DNA of 64,000 bases from Marinobacter sp. F4218 (GTDB taxonomy: Bacteria > Pseudomonadota > Gammaproteobacteria > Pseudomonadales > Oleiphilaceae), in the NCBI RefSeq assembly GCF_019443085.1, contig NZ_JAHZIL010000002.1, forward strand, positions 372,001 through 436,000, in the 5' to 3' direction. A model generated the notes under the pieces. The model was not told the origin of the DNA, did no database searches, and was given only the letters and a program-made list of their open reading frames with translations. Both the position numbers and the translations under genes were made by a program. The stretch's first letter is position 1; each line of letters starts with the position of its first letter. Positions 47,605 to 56,486 of this stretch are shown one piece after another.

Positions 47605-50101
47605 GGCGAATCGCCTCCACCGGATCCAGTCTTGATGCCCGTCGCGCCGGGTACAGGGCCACCAGCACGGAGCAGATGAAAAGCAGCAGACCAGGCAGCC
47701 AGACGTGGTCGAAGATGAGCACCGGGTAAATCACGTCCGTTACTCCGGGAACGGCTTCAAATGAATGAGCGACGGCCGAGAGGTCGATCCCCCTGCGGTT
47801 ATACCAGGCCACGATCAGCGTTCCGACCACACTGCCGGCGGCCATGCCCAGTAGCGCCAGAAACAACGCCTCAAAGAGGATGGTCAGCACCACCTGAGAG
47901 CCGCGCGTTCCCAACGCCAGCATCACGCCCAGCTCACGGGTGCGCTCCATCACCGACATCACCATGGTGTTCATGACACCGATCGCAACCACGACGAACA
48001 CCACCGACAGGATCAGGTAAAAGTCGATCCGGGTCATGTCGATCATTTGCATCACTATGGGTAACAGGGTTTCCCAGTCCTGGGCCACCAGATCGCCGGG
48101 TAGGGTGCGGTTCAGGTCCCGGGCCAGAAGCGTGCTTTGGCTGCGGTCCTGCAACCGAAGGGCGATACGCGAGGCCTGGTCAGGCTGGAAACCGAGCAGA
48201 GTCCGGGCCCTGGTGAGACTCGTGAAGACGTACTCACTGTCGAACAGGTCGCTCCCGGTGCGGTAAATTCCGGCGATCGGGTAAGCACTGGAGGCGAGGT
48301 CACCGCTGGCCTGCTGGACGGTGACGACCAGCTTGTCGCCCAGGCGGGCGTTCAGATCGTCTGCCAGTTTCTGGCCGATCACGATGCCGTCGCCGGCGGG
48401 CTCCACATAATGGCCTTCAACGATGTAATTCGCCAATCGGGTCACCTGCCTTTCCCGCTCCGGGTCCACGCCCACCACCTCCACCGGGCGGCTGGTTTTG
48501 GGATTCGCGACCATGGCCTTGACCAGCACCCGCGGGGCGGCGGCTTCGACGTTGGGCCGCTGCGCCAGCGCCTGCACGCGGGAGGCGGTATCGGAGATAC
48601 GCAGGGCCGGGGACAGATCCACATCATGGCCCTGCTGCATTACCTGCACATGGCCACTCAACTGTTGGGTGGAGTTGCGGATCATCTGCTCGAAGAAGCC
48701 ATCGGTGAAACCGTACAGGAACAGATAGGCGGCGAGCCCGAACGCGGTAGCCGAGGCGGTGATCAGGGAGCGGCGCGGATTGCGGAACACCGAGCGCAGG
48801 GCCATCTGGGCAAAAATCAGGAGACGGTTGTTGGCGGTGACTTCAGCACGGACCCGGCGCAGACGGTTGCTGGCGCTGCGATGGGCGTCCATGGCTTCCA
48901 GGGGCGTATGGCGGCTGGCAATCCAGGCCGGCACAACCGCGGCCAGCAAGGCCACAATGATCACCACCACGCCAATGATCAGCCAACGGCCAGGACTGGT
49001 GGTGGGATAAACGATACCGCTCAGCCCCGGCATGGTGTCCATGGCCTGGATGTAGGCGGTAAAGTCGAGGCCGTGGCTGGCGTAATAGGTGGTCACGGCC
49101 AGGCCCAGGATCAGGCCTAGGGCATAGCCCACCAGGGCCAGCAAGGTGGTTTCCATCAGCACCAGTTGCACAATACGAGACCCGGAGGTGCCCAAAGCCA
49201 TCATCACCCCGAACTCCCGGCCGCGCTCCATCACGGACATCAGGATGGTGTTGACGATACCGGCCGCCACCACCACAAACACCACGAAGATAACGATGTA
49301 GGTCACCACGTTGTGGAAATCTACCATTTGCATCAGCGACGGCATCAAGGCGGGCCAGTCGAGGACTTCCACACCACGCTCGCCCAACTGTGTCTCCAAG
49401 GTTGCCACGACACCATTGAGGAGGTCGGGGTCGTCAACCCGGGCGGCAATTTCCGTAACCCGGCCCCAGAAGGCATACAGGGACTGGGCTGCATCAAGAG
49501 GGATCTGAGCCACACCGCCGTCTATGCGTTTAACGCCGGTTTCAAACAGACCCACCACCTTGAAGCGGTCGGCGCCAATGGAACCGTCCGCTGCCTGCAC
49601 CACCAGGGCCAGTTCGTCGTCCAGGGCCACATCCAGTGCCCGGGCGGCGCCCGTGCCAAGGACGATTTCGTTACCGGATTGCAGATAGCGGCCCTGGACG
49701 ATGGATCGGTCCAGCCTCGTGACGGAGCGCTCCTGCTCTGGCGCCACCCCCATTACCTGCAGGGCCCGGGACTGGTCGGCGAGACTGGCCAGCGCGTGGC
49801 CGGTGACCCGGGGCGTGGCGGCGTCCACTCCGGTGACATCGGCGACAGCCTCTGTCAGCTGCCATTGCTGCGGCAGAGCGATGTTCATTTCCCGCTCGTC
49901 GTGGAAGCCGCGCTTGTGCACCTTGAGGTCGCCGGTCACATAGCCGGTCATGTTGTTGATCATCTGGGCATTGATGCCGTCGATAAAGGCCCACAGGAAC
50001 ACCAGCCCGGCCACGCCGACGGTCAGGGAGAGCAGGGTGATGCCGGTGCGGCGGCGGTTGGCGCGCAGGTTGCCCAGGGCCAATCGCAGCCAGGCCATCA
50101 T
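47597..50101 (-). CDS. Tandem-duplicated FtsX/LolE-type ABC permease
   Basis: An 834-residue inner-membrane protein made of two complete FtsX/MacB-like units. Unit one (about 1-405) starts LALGNLRANRRRTGITLLS, has a large periplasmic region and three TM helices with NTILMSVMERGREFGVMMALG. Unit two (about 425-834) repeats this: LRSVFRNPRRSLITASA, then NTMVMSVMERTRELGVMLALG, ending DPVEAIRHG. Two LolC/LolE-like halves in one chain imply a complete permease. It overlaps the ATPase gene by 4 and the barrel gene by 8 bases. Substrate probably a lipid or lipoprotein. Confidence 0.88.
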   Translation of the reverse strand: MMAWLRLALGNLRANRRRTGITLLSLTVGVAGLVFLWAFIDGINAQMINNMTGYVTGDLKVHKRGFHDEREMNIALPQQWQLTEAVADVTGVDAATPRVTGHALASLADQSRALQVMGVAPEQERSVTRLDRSIVQGRYLQSGNEIVLGTGAARALDVALDDELALVVQAADGSIGADRFKVVGLFETGVKRIDGGVAQIPLDAAQSLYAFWGRVTEIAARVDDPDLLNGVVATLETQLGERGVEVLDWPALMPSLMQMVDFHNVVTYIVIFVVFVVVAAGIVNTILMSVMERGREFGVMMALGTSGSRIVQLVLMETTLLALVGYALGLILGLAVTTYYASHGLDFTAYIQAMDTMPGLSGIVYPTTSPGRWLIIGVVVIIVALLAAVVPAWIASRHTPLEAMDAHRSASNRLRRVRAEVTANNRLLIFAQMALRSVFRNPRRSLITASATAFGLAAYLFLYGFTDGFFEQMIRNSTQQLSGHVQVMQQGHDVDLSPALRISDTASRVQALAQRPNVEAAAPRVLVKAMVANPKTSRPVEVVGVDPERERQVTRLANYIVEGHYVEPAGDGIVIGQKLADDLNARLGDKLVVTVQQASGDLASSAYPIAGIYRTGSDLFDSEYVFTSLTRARTLLGFQPDQASRIALRLQDRSQSTLLARDLNRTLPGDLVAQDWETLLPIVMQMIDMTRIDFYLILSVVFVVVAIGVMNTMVMSVMERTRELGVMLALGTRGSQVVLTILFEALFLALLGMAAGSVVGTLIVAWYNRRGIDLSAVAHSFEAVPGVTDVIYPVLIFDHVWLPGLLLFICSVLVALYPARRASRLDPVEAIRHG

Positions 50102-50784
50102 TGCCGGTGCTCCTCACGTTCGATGCGCCCGTCCTTGAGGTGCACCACCCGGCGGGCCCGCTCCATCACCATGGGATCATGGGTTGAGAAGACGAAGGTA
50201 ACGCCGTGCTCGTCGTTCATCCGCCTCATCATGTCCAGCAGGGCGGCACCGGTTTTGGAGTCGAGGTTGGCGGTGGGTTCGTCGGCCAGAACAATGGCCG
50301 GCTGGCTGACAATGGCCCGGGCCACCGCCACCCGCTGCTGCTGACCGCCAGACAGTTCGTTGGGTAGGCGACCTTCCATCCCCTCCAGACCGACCTCTGC
50401 CAGAATCTGCCGCGCCTTTTCGCGTCGGTCGCGGAACGGCACGCCGCGCAGCATCAACACGTATTCCACGTTTTCCTGGGCCGAAAGCACACCGATCAGG
50501 TTGTATTCCTGGAACACGAAACCGATCTTCCATAATCGCAAGGCGGTGCGCTTCCTGCGGTTGAGGCCGGTAATCTCCTGACCGTCGATCTGGATGCGGC
50601 CGGAGGTGGGTTCATCCAAGGCACCGATCTGGTTGAGCAGGGTGGTCTTACCGGAACCGGACGGCCCCACCAGGGTAGTGAATTCACCGGCCTCGATAGC
50701 CACGGAAACGTCATCGAGAGCTTTGACCGCCACGCTGTCCTGACGGTAGATGCGCGAGGTTTTTTCCACATTCACAATCGCCAT
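50098..50784 (-). CDS. LolD/MacB-type ABC transporter ATPase
   Basis: A 228-residue ATPase with Walker A GPSGSGKTT, signature LSGGQQQRVAVARAI, Walker B VLADEPTANLD and the switch His in STHDPMV. It belongs to the LolD/MacB/FtsE group that drives FtsX-type permeases by mechanotransmission rather than classic import or export. It is followed by its permease with a 4-base overlap. Confidence 0.93.
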   Translation of the reverse strand: MAIVNVEKTSRIYRQDSVAVKALDDVSVAIEAGEFTTLVGPSGSGKTTLLNQIGALDEPTSGRIQIDGQEITGLNRRKRTALRLWKIGFVFQEYNLIGVLSAQENVEYVLMLRGVPFRDRREKARQILAEVGLEGMEGRLPNELSGGQQQRVAVARAIVSQPAIVLADEPTANLDSKTGAALLDMMRRMNDEHGVTFVFSTHDPMVMERARRVVHLKDGRIEREEHRQ

Positions 50785-50793
50785 GACGTGTCC

Positions 50794-51540
50794 TCACTGT
50801 GGATTGCGCAGGCGGCGCAGGGTGAAGAGGTCTTCCTCGAGGGGGACGTTGAACTTGATGGACTCGATCTCGATCACGGTGCGGGATTTGGCGTCGTCGG
50901 TATCCACCATGGTCCAGCGGGTGGGAATGCGGCGCCCGCCCATGGTTTCGATGGCGCTGTAGGTCATTTCCTTGACCGACTGATCCCGCTCACCGAAGTA
51001 GGTCACGGCTACGGGTATATGGTCATCGCGGATTTTGAATTCTAAACGGCTCCACACGACCGGCGCGTCCGGCTTGGGAGTAGAGCGCACGTGGTAGACG
51101 GTCACCCAGTCCTGCTCTTCGCTGCCGGTGATTTCGTGGCTGTAGTCGTTGACGAACGAGCTCTCCTTGACCAGGTCGTCATTGCTGAAGTTGGAGCCCA
51201 TCCAGGGCTGGAGCATCATCGAGGGCGGGATCTTGATGGTGCGATCCACCTTGGGCAGGTAGTTCCACATGGCATCCTTGATGCGTAGCGAGCCGATGCC
51301 GGCTTCTTTCTTGGGCGCGTGGATGCGGATCAGGGTTTTTTCGGGCCGATCCATCCAGGCTTCCAGGTCCAGCTCCCGCGTCCAGTATTCGGTTTCGATG
51401 CGCATGGTAAAACGACCATGATTGGAGTTGCCCCAGAGGGTATCTTCCATACCATCGACCAGCTCCTCGCCGCCAGGCGACGACTCGGCAGCGATCGCAA
51501 ACAAGGGAAACAGGAGCAGGGCTGGGAGAAGCCTTTTCAT
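50794..51540 (-). CDS. LolA-like periplasmic lipid/lipoprotein carrier
   Basis: A 248-residue protein with a signal peptide (1-18) and the half-barrel pattern of outer membrane lipoprotein-sorting proteins: ELVDGMEDTLWGN, ELDLEAWMDRPEKTLIRIHAPKKEAGIGSLRIKD region, MWNYLPKVDRTIKIPPSMM, ITGSEEQDWVTVYHVR. It is the first gene of the envelope operon, 9 bases before the ATPase. It would ferry a hydrophobic cargo from the permease to the outer membrane. The ATG at 51540 follows AAGGA. Confidence 0.82.
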   Translation of the reverse strand: MKRLLPALLLFPLFAIAAESSPGGEELVDGMEDTLWGNSNHGRFTMRIETEYWTRELDLEAWMDRPEKTLIRIHAPKKEAGIGSLRIKDAMWNYLPKVDRTIKIPPSMMLQPWMGSNFSNDDLVKESSFVNDYSHEITGSEEQDWVTVYHVRSTPKPDAPVVWSRLEFKIRDDHIPVAVTYFGERDQSVKEMTYSAIETMGGRRIPTRWTMVDTDDAKSRTVIEIESIKFNVPLEEDLFTLRRLRNPQ

Positions 51541-51583
51541 CACGAAGTCCTTTGTCTTTCGTTGGTCCTTTCTATTACTTAGC

Positions 51584-51604
51584 ACCTTTGAGTAACTCAA
51601 AGGT
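51584..51604. promoter_or_regulatory. Perfect 21-base palindrome upstream of the envelope operon
   Basis: ACCTTTGAGT-A-ACTCAAAGGT, 10-base arms and a 1-base centre, 43 bases before the LolA-like start codon. The TGAGTnACTCA core has the look of a TetR-family operator. No such regulator gene is adjacent. Confidence 0.6.
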
Positions 51605-51835
51605 CAAAAAAACCAACGGATTTACCCTGAGACGCGACTAGGTCAGAAGCTCACTCGAATCTTTTCTAGACTGACTCAAGTAGCATTGCCCCGTAATGAC
51701 CTCCATCAACTACTAAACGGAGTTGGCGTGAAAGCAGTGGATTTTGTTGTGGACAGGCGGGAGTATGCCCGGGCTTGCAGAATAGGTGCAGATGTATGAA
51801 ATTGCCGATGCATTAGGACAGGGTAAGGGCCATAA

Positions 51836-53242
51836 ATGACTGACGAGTACCGCTATCAGCAACTGGAAGGCTGGTTATTGAAGGGAATCCTGGAGCAGCG
51901 TTGGCGGTTGGGAGAGCGCCTGCCTTCGATCCGAACGCTGTGTGTCGAACAGAAATTGTCCAAGGCAACGGTTCAGCACGCCCTGCAGCGACTGGAGGCC
52001 CAGGGCCTGATCGAGGCCCGCCCTAAAGCCGGCTACTTTGTTTCCTTGCAGCCGGACGGAGTGAAGAAGCCGGTTAGTCGTGCCCGGATAGAAGCCCCAC
52101 GCCCGGTAAATGTCAGCGATCTGCTGCTGGATATCATGGGCCGTAGTGCGGCGTTTGATTTACTGCCGGATCTTCACAGTGGCGAGCTTCCGCCGGGAAT
52201 AGTGACTCTGAACCGTTCGATAGGCAGGGCACTGCGGCGCCAGAAGGGCGAAGACTTCCAGTATTACGATAAGCCTGCAGGGTTTGACGGCTTGCGGGAG
52301 CAGTTGGCGCTCCATCATGCCAGGCGAGGGTGGACTGCCTCACCGGAACAGCTTTGCATCACCTCAGGTTGCCAACATGCCCTGTTTCTGGCGCTGATGG
52401 CATCCTGTGAGCGTGGGGATGTGGTCGCTGTCGAATCCCCGGGATTCTATGGTGCATTGCAGCTTCTGGAACAGCTTGGCCTTAAAGTGGTCGAAGTGCC
52501 CACGTCCATGGAAACGGGCATGGACATGGATAGCCTTGAGGAAGTACTTGAGCGTTGGAAGGTAAGAGCCTGTATTGTATCTCCTTCATTTTCGACACCG
52601 GGAGGTGCGTTGATGCCGGAGCCAGACAAAAAACGCCTGCTTTCGTTGGCAGAACGGCATGACCTCGCGGTGATAGAAGACGATATCTATGGAGATACTG
52701 CTCTTGGTCGTTCTCCTGATCCGCTGAAGGCCATGGATGGTAAGGACCGGGTGATCCTGTGTAGCTCTTTCTCCAAATCCCTGTCCCGGGATTTGCGGCT
52801 TGGCTGGATATCCGGTGCGCGTTGGCACGACAGGATCCTTCACCTGAAGCTGGTTACCCAACTGGCCAGCAGCCGGTACCTCCAGCAGGGCGTGGCGGAC
52901 TACATGGCCGATGGCAGTTTCACCTCCCACCTTCGCCGTCAGCGCCATGAACTGAGGGCTAACAGGGACAGGTTGATTGCGTCGCTCCATACCTGGCCCG
53001 GGGAGGTGCGCGTCAGTACCCCGCAAGGTGGCCTGACCGTCTGGGTGGAGTTGCCGGAGACGGTCGACACACTGGCGGCATACACGAATGCCCTGAAGCA
53101 CGGCATCATCATCACGCCGGGCCCGCTGTTTTCGGTATCTGGCCAGTTCGAAAACTGCCTGAGAATAAGCTTCGCCCATCCCTGGAACGAATCCCGAATG
53201 GACGCTCTCCGGCAATTGCCCGGCTTGCTGCACAATGAGTAG
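51836..53242 (+). CDS. MocR-type (GntR-aminotransferase) transcriptional regulator
   Basis: A 468-residue regulator. A GntR winged helix (about 5-75, WRLGERLPSIRTLCVEQKLSKATVQHALQRLEAQGLI region) is fused to a fold-type I aminotransferase domain (about 110-468) with PLP lysine 314 in SSFSKSLSRDLRLG. MocR proteins sense PLP or amines and usually control a neighbouring gene. The divergent envelope operon or the downstream ccoG could be the target; the palindrome at 51584 is of a different style from MocR direct repeats. Confidence 0.9.
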   Translation: MTDEYRYQQLEGWLLKGILEQRWRLGERLPSIRTLCVEQKLSKATVQHALQRLEAQGLIEARPKAGYFVSLQPDGVKKPVSRARIEAPRPVNVSDLLLDIMGRSAAFDLLPDLHSGELPPGIVTLNRSIGRALRRQKGEDFQYYDKPAGFDGLREQLALHHARRGWTASPEQLCITSGCQHALFLALMASCERGDVVAVESPGFYGALQLLEQLGLKVVEVPTSMETGMDMDSLEEVLERWKVRACIVSPSFSTPGGALMPEPDKKRLLSLAERHDLAVIEDDIYGDTALGRSPDPLKAMDGKDRVILCSSFSKSLSRDLRLGWISGARWHDRILHLKLVTQLASSRYLQQGVADYMADGSFTSHLRRQRHELRANRDRLIASLHTWPGEVRVSTPQGGLTVWVELPETVDTLAAYTNALKHGIIITPGPLFSVSGQFENCLRISFAHPWNESRMDALRQLPGLLHNE

Positions 53243-53362
53243 AAACGTCTGGCTGCGCCTACATATCTGTACCCATCAATATTGTATTAATTGAGCCTGT
53301 GCCCATTAGGTGCTGAGGATTACTCTCCCTGACAGTCCAATTATTGTCGGGGAGAGTATCCG

Positions 53363-54748
53363 TTGAGTAACGCCATTCCTGTACGTAACCTTGCCGTAGG
53401 GCCTGATGACAACGGCAAAATCCACACCCGTAAGTTCCAGGGCTTTTTCAGACGCTTGAGAATTGCCGGCGGAACACTTCTGTTTACCTTGTTTTTCGGT
53501 ACCGTGTGGTTGTCCTGGGGCGACCGCCAGGCGGTGTTGTGGGATTTATCCGAAAAACAGTTTCATATCTTTGGCAGCACCTTCTGGCCCCAGGACTTGG
53601 TACTTCTGTCCGCTATCCTGCTCATTTGCGCCTTCGGACTGTTCTTCATAACGGTCGTTGCCGGCCGCGTATGGTGTGGCTACACCTGTCCACAAAGTGT
53701 CTGGATGTGGGTATTCATGTGGGCCGAAAGGGTAGCAGAAGGTGACCGAAACCAACGCAAAAATCTGGATAAGGCGCCCTTGTCATCGTCGAAGATCTAC
53801 AAGCGGGCGTTAAAGCACGGAATGTGGCTGGCAATCAGCCTGGCAACCGCTGTGACTTTCGTTGGCTATTTTGCCCCAATCCGGCAGCTGGTTGCGGATC
53901 TGTTCACCCTGCAGGTCACTGGCATGGCCGCATTCTGGGTGTTCTTCTTCACCGCCGCCACCTACCTCAATGCCGGATGGCTTCGCGAAAAAGTCTGCCT
54001 GCACATGTGTCCCTACGGGCGCTTTCAGTCCTCCATGCTGGACAGGGATTCCCTGGTCATCAGCTACGATGCCCAGAGGGGGGAGAACCGGGGTGGCCGC
54101 AAAGCCGGCTCGGATTATAAGGCTGAAGGCCTCGGTGATTGCATCGATTGCCAGATGTGCGTTCAGGTCTGCCCAACCGGCATCGATATCCGCGATGGCC
54201 TGCAGATGGAATGCATCGGATGCGCGGCCTGTATTGATGCCTGCGATTCCATCATGGACAAAATGGATTATGCTCCGGGCCTTATCCGTTATACCAGTGA
54301 GAGGGAGCTGGAAGGTGGACGACTGAGAATCCTACGCCCAAGGTTACTGGGATACGGCGCTCTGCTGGTGTCGTTTATTGCCATCTTCTCCTGGGCTGTG
54401 ATGGCCAGGCCCATGGTCGAGTTTGACGTGGTCAAAGACAGGGGACTGTTCCGGTTCGACGGAAAGGGGAATATTGAGAACAGCTATATCCTGAAAGTGC
54501 TCAACAAAAGTCAGCATAGCCAGACCTTCGAGTTACGTGTCAGTGGTATGGACGGACTGAGCCTGATCGGACATCAGAACATCGTCGTGGGTGCAGGTGA
54601 ATGGCGTGAAATGCCAGTATCGGTAACTGCAGTACCGGAGGCACTTGATCGTGGCGTGTCTGATATAGCGTTTCACCTGGACTCAGTAAACGACGGCGGC
54701 GAACGTCTGGTCGAAACCAGCCGCTTTATCGGGCAGCCGAACCAGTGA
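53363..54748 (+). CDS. ccoG: CcoG, cytochrome cbb3 oxidase accessory protein
   Basis: A 461-residue inner-membrane iron-sulfur protein with about five TM helices. The polyferredoxin region has CxxCxxCxxxCP clusters (CIDCQMCVQVCPTG and CIGCAACIDACD), and the N-terminal part has WCGYTCPQSVWMW, typical of CcoG/RdxA. CcoG acts as a copper reductase in assembly of cbb3 oxidase. The start is TTG at 53363 with GGGGAGAG upstream. No ccoNOPQ is adjacent in this window. Confidence 0.93.
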   Translation: MSNAIPVRNLAVGPDDNGKIHTRKFQGFFRRLRIAGGTLLFTLFFGTVWLSWGDRQAVLWDLSEKQFHIFGSTFWPQDLVLLSAILLICAFGLFFITVVAGRVWCGYTCPQSVWMWVFMWAERVAEGDRNQRKNLDKAPLSSSKIYKRALKHGMWLAISLATAVTFVGYFAPIRQLVADLFTLQVTGMAAFWVFFFTAATYLNAGWLREKVCLHMCPYGRFQSSMLDRDSLVISYDAQRGENRGGRKAGSDYKAEGLGDCIDCQMCVQVCPTGIDIRDGLQMECIGCAACIDACDSIMDKMDYAPGLIRYTSERELEGGRLRILRPRLLGYGALLVSFIAIFSWAVMARPMVEFDVVKDRGLFRFDGKGNIENSYILKVLNKSQHSQTFELRVSGMDGLSLIGHQNIVVGAGEWREMPVSVTAVPEALDRGVSDIAFHLDSVNDGGERLVETSRFIGQPNQ

Positions 54749-54800
54749 TCGACGTCAATACGACCAGGCATCATCGACGCCATAATCGGTGTGTTCCTAA

Positions 54801-54896
54801 TGGACGAGCACAGAATGTACTAAAACGGGCACACTTTAAATCAGTAAGTTAGAACGGCGTTTCCACAGAAAGTACTAAACAAACTTAAAGCAGATT
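54801..54896. repeat. Left copy of ~96-base imperfect direct repeat
   Basis: It begins TGGACGAGCA and ends near CAGATT. It aligns along most of its length with 56194-56289. Shared blocks are TGGACGA, GTACT, ATCAG, AGTTAGAA, TTTCCAC, AAAGTRCTAAA and TTAAAG/CTAAAG. Two internal motif copies are 55 bases apart. Confidence 0.65.
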
Positions 54897-54919
54897 CTAG
54901 AATAGGGGGCTCAGCCCTG

Positions 54920-54939
54920 TTTCCACAAGAAGTGCTAAA
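54920..54939. repeat. Extra copy of the repeat core
   Basis: TTTCCACAAGAAGTGCTAAA, matching the core at 54860-54879 and 56253-56272, 60 bases after the first of these. Confidence 0.6.
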
Positions 54940-55102
54940 TTCGTCGTCCGGCTCAAGAGCCAGATTTCTTCACTCAAAAGCCCCAAATGCGGGGGGATCA
55001 ATTATTAAGCAGTCTGTGATTTTCTGGAGAGTTCTCGCCTTTGGCCTAAAATAAGTGTTAGCCAGTTTAGTTGTGAATAAGCGCTCAAGGATGAGGTTAA
55101 AC

Positions 55103-55834
55103 GTGGATCTAAACAGCGAACTTAAAGAAATTCTTCTCCCCGCCTATGGCCCATGCGAGGGGTTTTCAAGCACCTGCGGGAATATGCGGTGGAACCCCTC
55201 AGAGGGACATGTGCCTCGGGGGTTTCTCGGGGCGCATGGCAGGTTAAATGAGGTTGAACTTGTTTTGGTGTTTGCGGAACCAGGTGACCCTCATGACGAT
55301 GAGTTTCACACCGGGATGGGATCCGCGCACGAAAAGGCTATGAGAGCGTTTTCTGAAGGCACTGATCTGTTCCACAGAAACGTAAGATTGATCCTCGATT
55401 TATGCTGGCCAGAATTGACCTTCGAAGAGCAAATGAAAAAAACATGGATGACGGAATCCGTGTTGTGTTCCGCTCCTGTAGAAAGTGGACACGTTGGAGC
55501 CGCCTGCGAACGAAACTGCGCCTCGCGCTACCTCGCGCCGCAAATCGAGCTTCTAAATCGGTGTGTAATAGCAGCATTGGGCTCGAAAGCCCGAGACAGG
55601 ATGCGCGCCATTGGTATTAAGTCGTTTATACCGGCAGTAGCTGCCGCCCCTCCTGGCTGTAATCTGAAGCACGCCAGGGCCTCTTGGCAGGCAATCGCTG
55701 ACGAGATACACAGGCGAAATCGCATTGGACATCCGAAAAAAATAAAAACATTCCAAACGGCTGACACAGCTGGAGAGAAGGTCGTAGGTTCAGCTCGCTG
55801 GCCAATTTCACTGATCGGTGGCGAGCGTGCATAA
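55103..55834 (+). CDS. Uracil-DNA-glycosylase-superfamily protein of the repeat-bounded cassette
   Basis: A 243-residue protein. The pattern fits the UDG fold: an EPGDPHDDE motif (59-67, compare GEAPG), TESVLCSAP (118-125, compare the NVVKC-type strand), Cys135/Cys139 with RYLAPQIELLNRCVIAALG (142-160, a family 4/5-like helix and strand) and AAPPGCNLKHARASW (181-195, in the place of HPS/HPG). Whether it excises uracil or acts in defence is unknown. GTG at 55103 has GAGG six bases ahead; an ATG at 55091 is the alternative start. Confidence 0.5.
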   Translation: MDLNSELKEILLPAYGPCEGFSSTCGNMRWNPSEGHVPRGFLGAHGRLNEVELVLVFAEPGDPHDDEFHTGMGSAHEKAMRAFSEGTDLFHRNVRLILDLCWPELTFEEQMKKTWMTESVLCSAPVESGHVGAACERNCASRYLAPQIELLNRCVIAALGSKARDRMRAIGIKSFIPAVAAAPPGCNLKHARASWQAIADEIHRRNRIGHPKKIKTFQTADTAGEKVVGSARWPISLIGGERA

Positions 55835-56165
55835 GCATTTTGGCAATAAATTTTTCCGGCCCAACCTTATTTGGAAACTGGCGCTCCAGAGAACATTGGT
55901 CGTCGGTGTAATACTTCTCTTAGCTCCCGCATTGGCCCATGCCACGCCGCCTTTCAATGCTAACGAAACTTTGCGTAAGGCTGAGGTCGGGATCTATTCG
56001 AGATCATTTAGAGACGATCGCGATAAAAGCAATGACAAAAGGAGTAAAGCCGGTGCAATAGAAGGCACAAGGACACCATTTTCATCCGGGGCGTTCCGGT
56101 GCTATCGAGATTTATCCAGACCGCTAACAGGCGATGTTATTTGCAGGGAGCGTAATGACCGTTGA
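55818..56165 (+). CDS. Short secreted hypothetical protein
   Basis: A 115-residue reading frame that overlaps the UDG-like gene by 17 bases. It has an N-terminal hydrophobic segment (TLVVGVILLLAPALAHA, a likely signal peptide) and a basic, polar mature part with two Cys. Starts at GTG (55818 or 55827) with no strong ribosome site. No family recognised; it may not be a real gene. Confidence 0.35.
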   Translation: MASVHKHFGNKFFRPNLIWKLALQRTLVVGVILLLAPALAHATPPFNANETLRKAEVGIYSRSFRDDRDKSNDKRSKAGAIEGTRTPFSSGAFRCYRDLSRPLTGDVICRERNDR

Positions 56166-56486
56166 TTGGATTCAATGTTTAGACGCCCACGAGTGGACGA
56201 CCAAACAAAGTACTGAACCCTCTTTGCCAAACATCAGATAGTTAGAAGCTCATTTCCACGCAAAGTGCTAAAGAAGCCTAAAGTAAATTGATCGTCCACT
56301 CTTCAGAGCAGCACCGAAAAGGATATTCCTACGCTCCTGTGCGACGAATAATATTCAGGACCTCCTGCGGCCGTGAAACGTGTCACAGACTTTCTATTCG
56401 TTTGTAAATTACGTTTTCTATCATAGGATTACGGCTAACACTGTGCTAGCTTCAACGGCCTGAAGTTGTAATCAAGGAAGAAAATT
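56166..56486. other. Intergenic region with right repeat block and hlyB-like promoter
   Basis: About 320 AT-rich bases. The first part is the right repeat block; the rest, before the type I secretion operon, should hold its promoter. No gene recognised. Confidence 0.45.
56194..56289. repeat. Right copy of ~96-base imperfect direct repeat
   Basis: It begins TGGACGACCA and ends near AAATTG, in the same orientation as 54801-54896. Internal motif copies start at 56202 and 56257, again exactly 55 bases apart as in the left copy. Confidence 0.65.

Larger units (their letters stand above)
54749..55102. other. Intergenic region with left repeat block
   Basis: About 350 AT-rich bases between ccoG and the UDG-like gene. 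It contains three copies of a CCACAnAAAGTRCTAAA-like motif (54809, 54864 and 54924) and otherwise no gene. Confidence 0.5.

Noticed and set aside
46630..50344. Long open frames on the + strand opposite the envelope operon
   Set aside because: They are antisense shadows of GC-rich genes: His/Gly/Arg-rich translations, no ribosome sites, and strong conserved motifs on the - strand.
54801..54939. CRISPR array
   Set aside because: The spaced motifs are imperfect, only three in a row, with related rather than unique sequence between them, and no cas genes.
54801..56289. Integron cassettes with attC sites
   Set aside because: GTTAGAA strings occur in the repeats, but the RYYYAAC/GTTRRRY inverse core pair and an integrase are missing.
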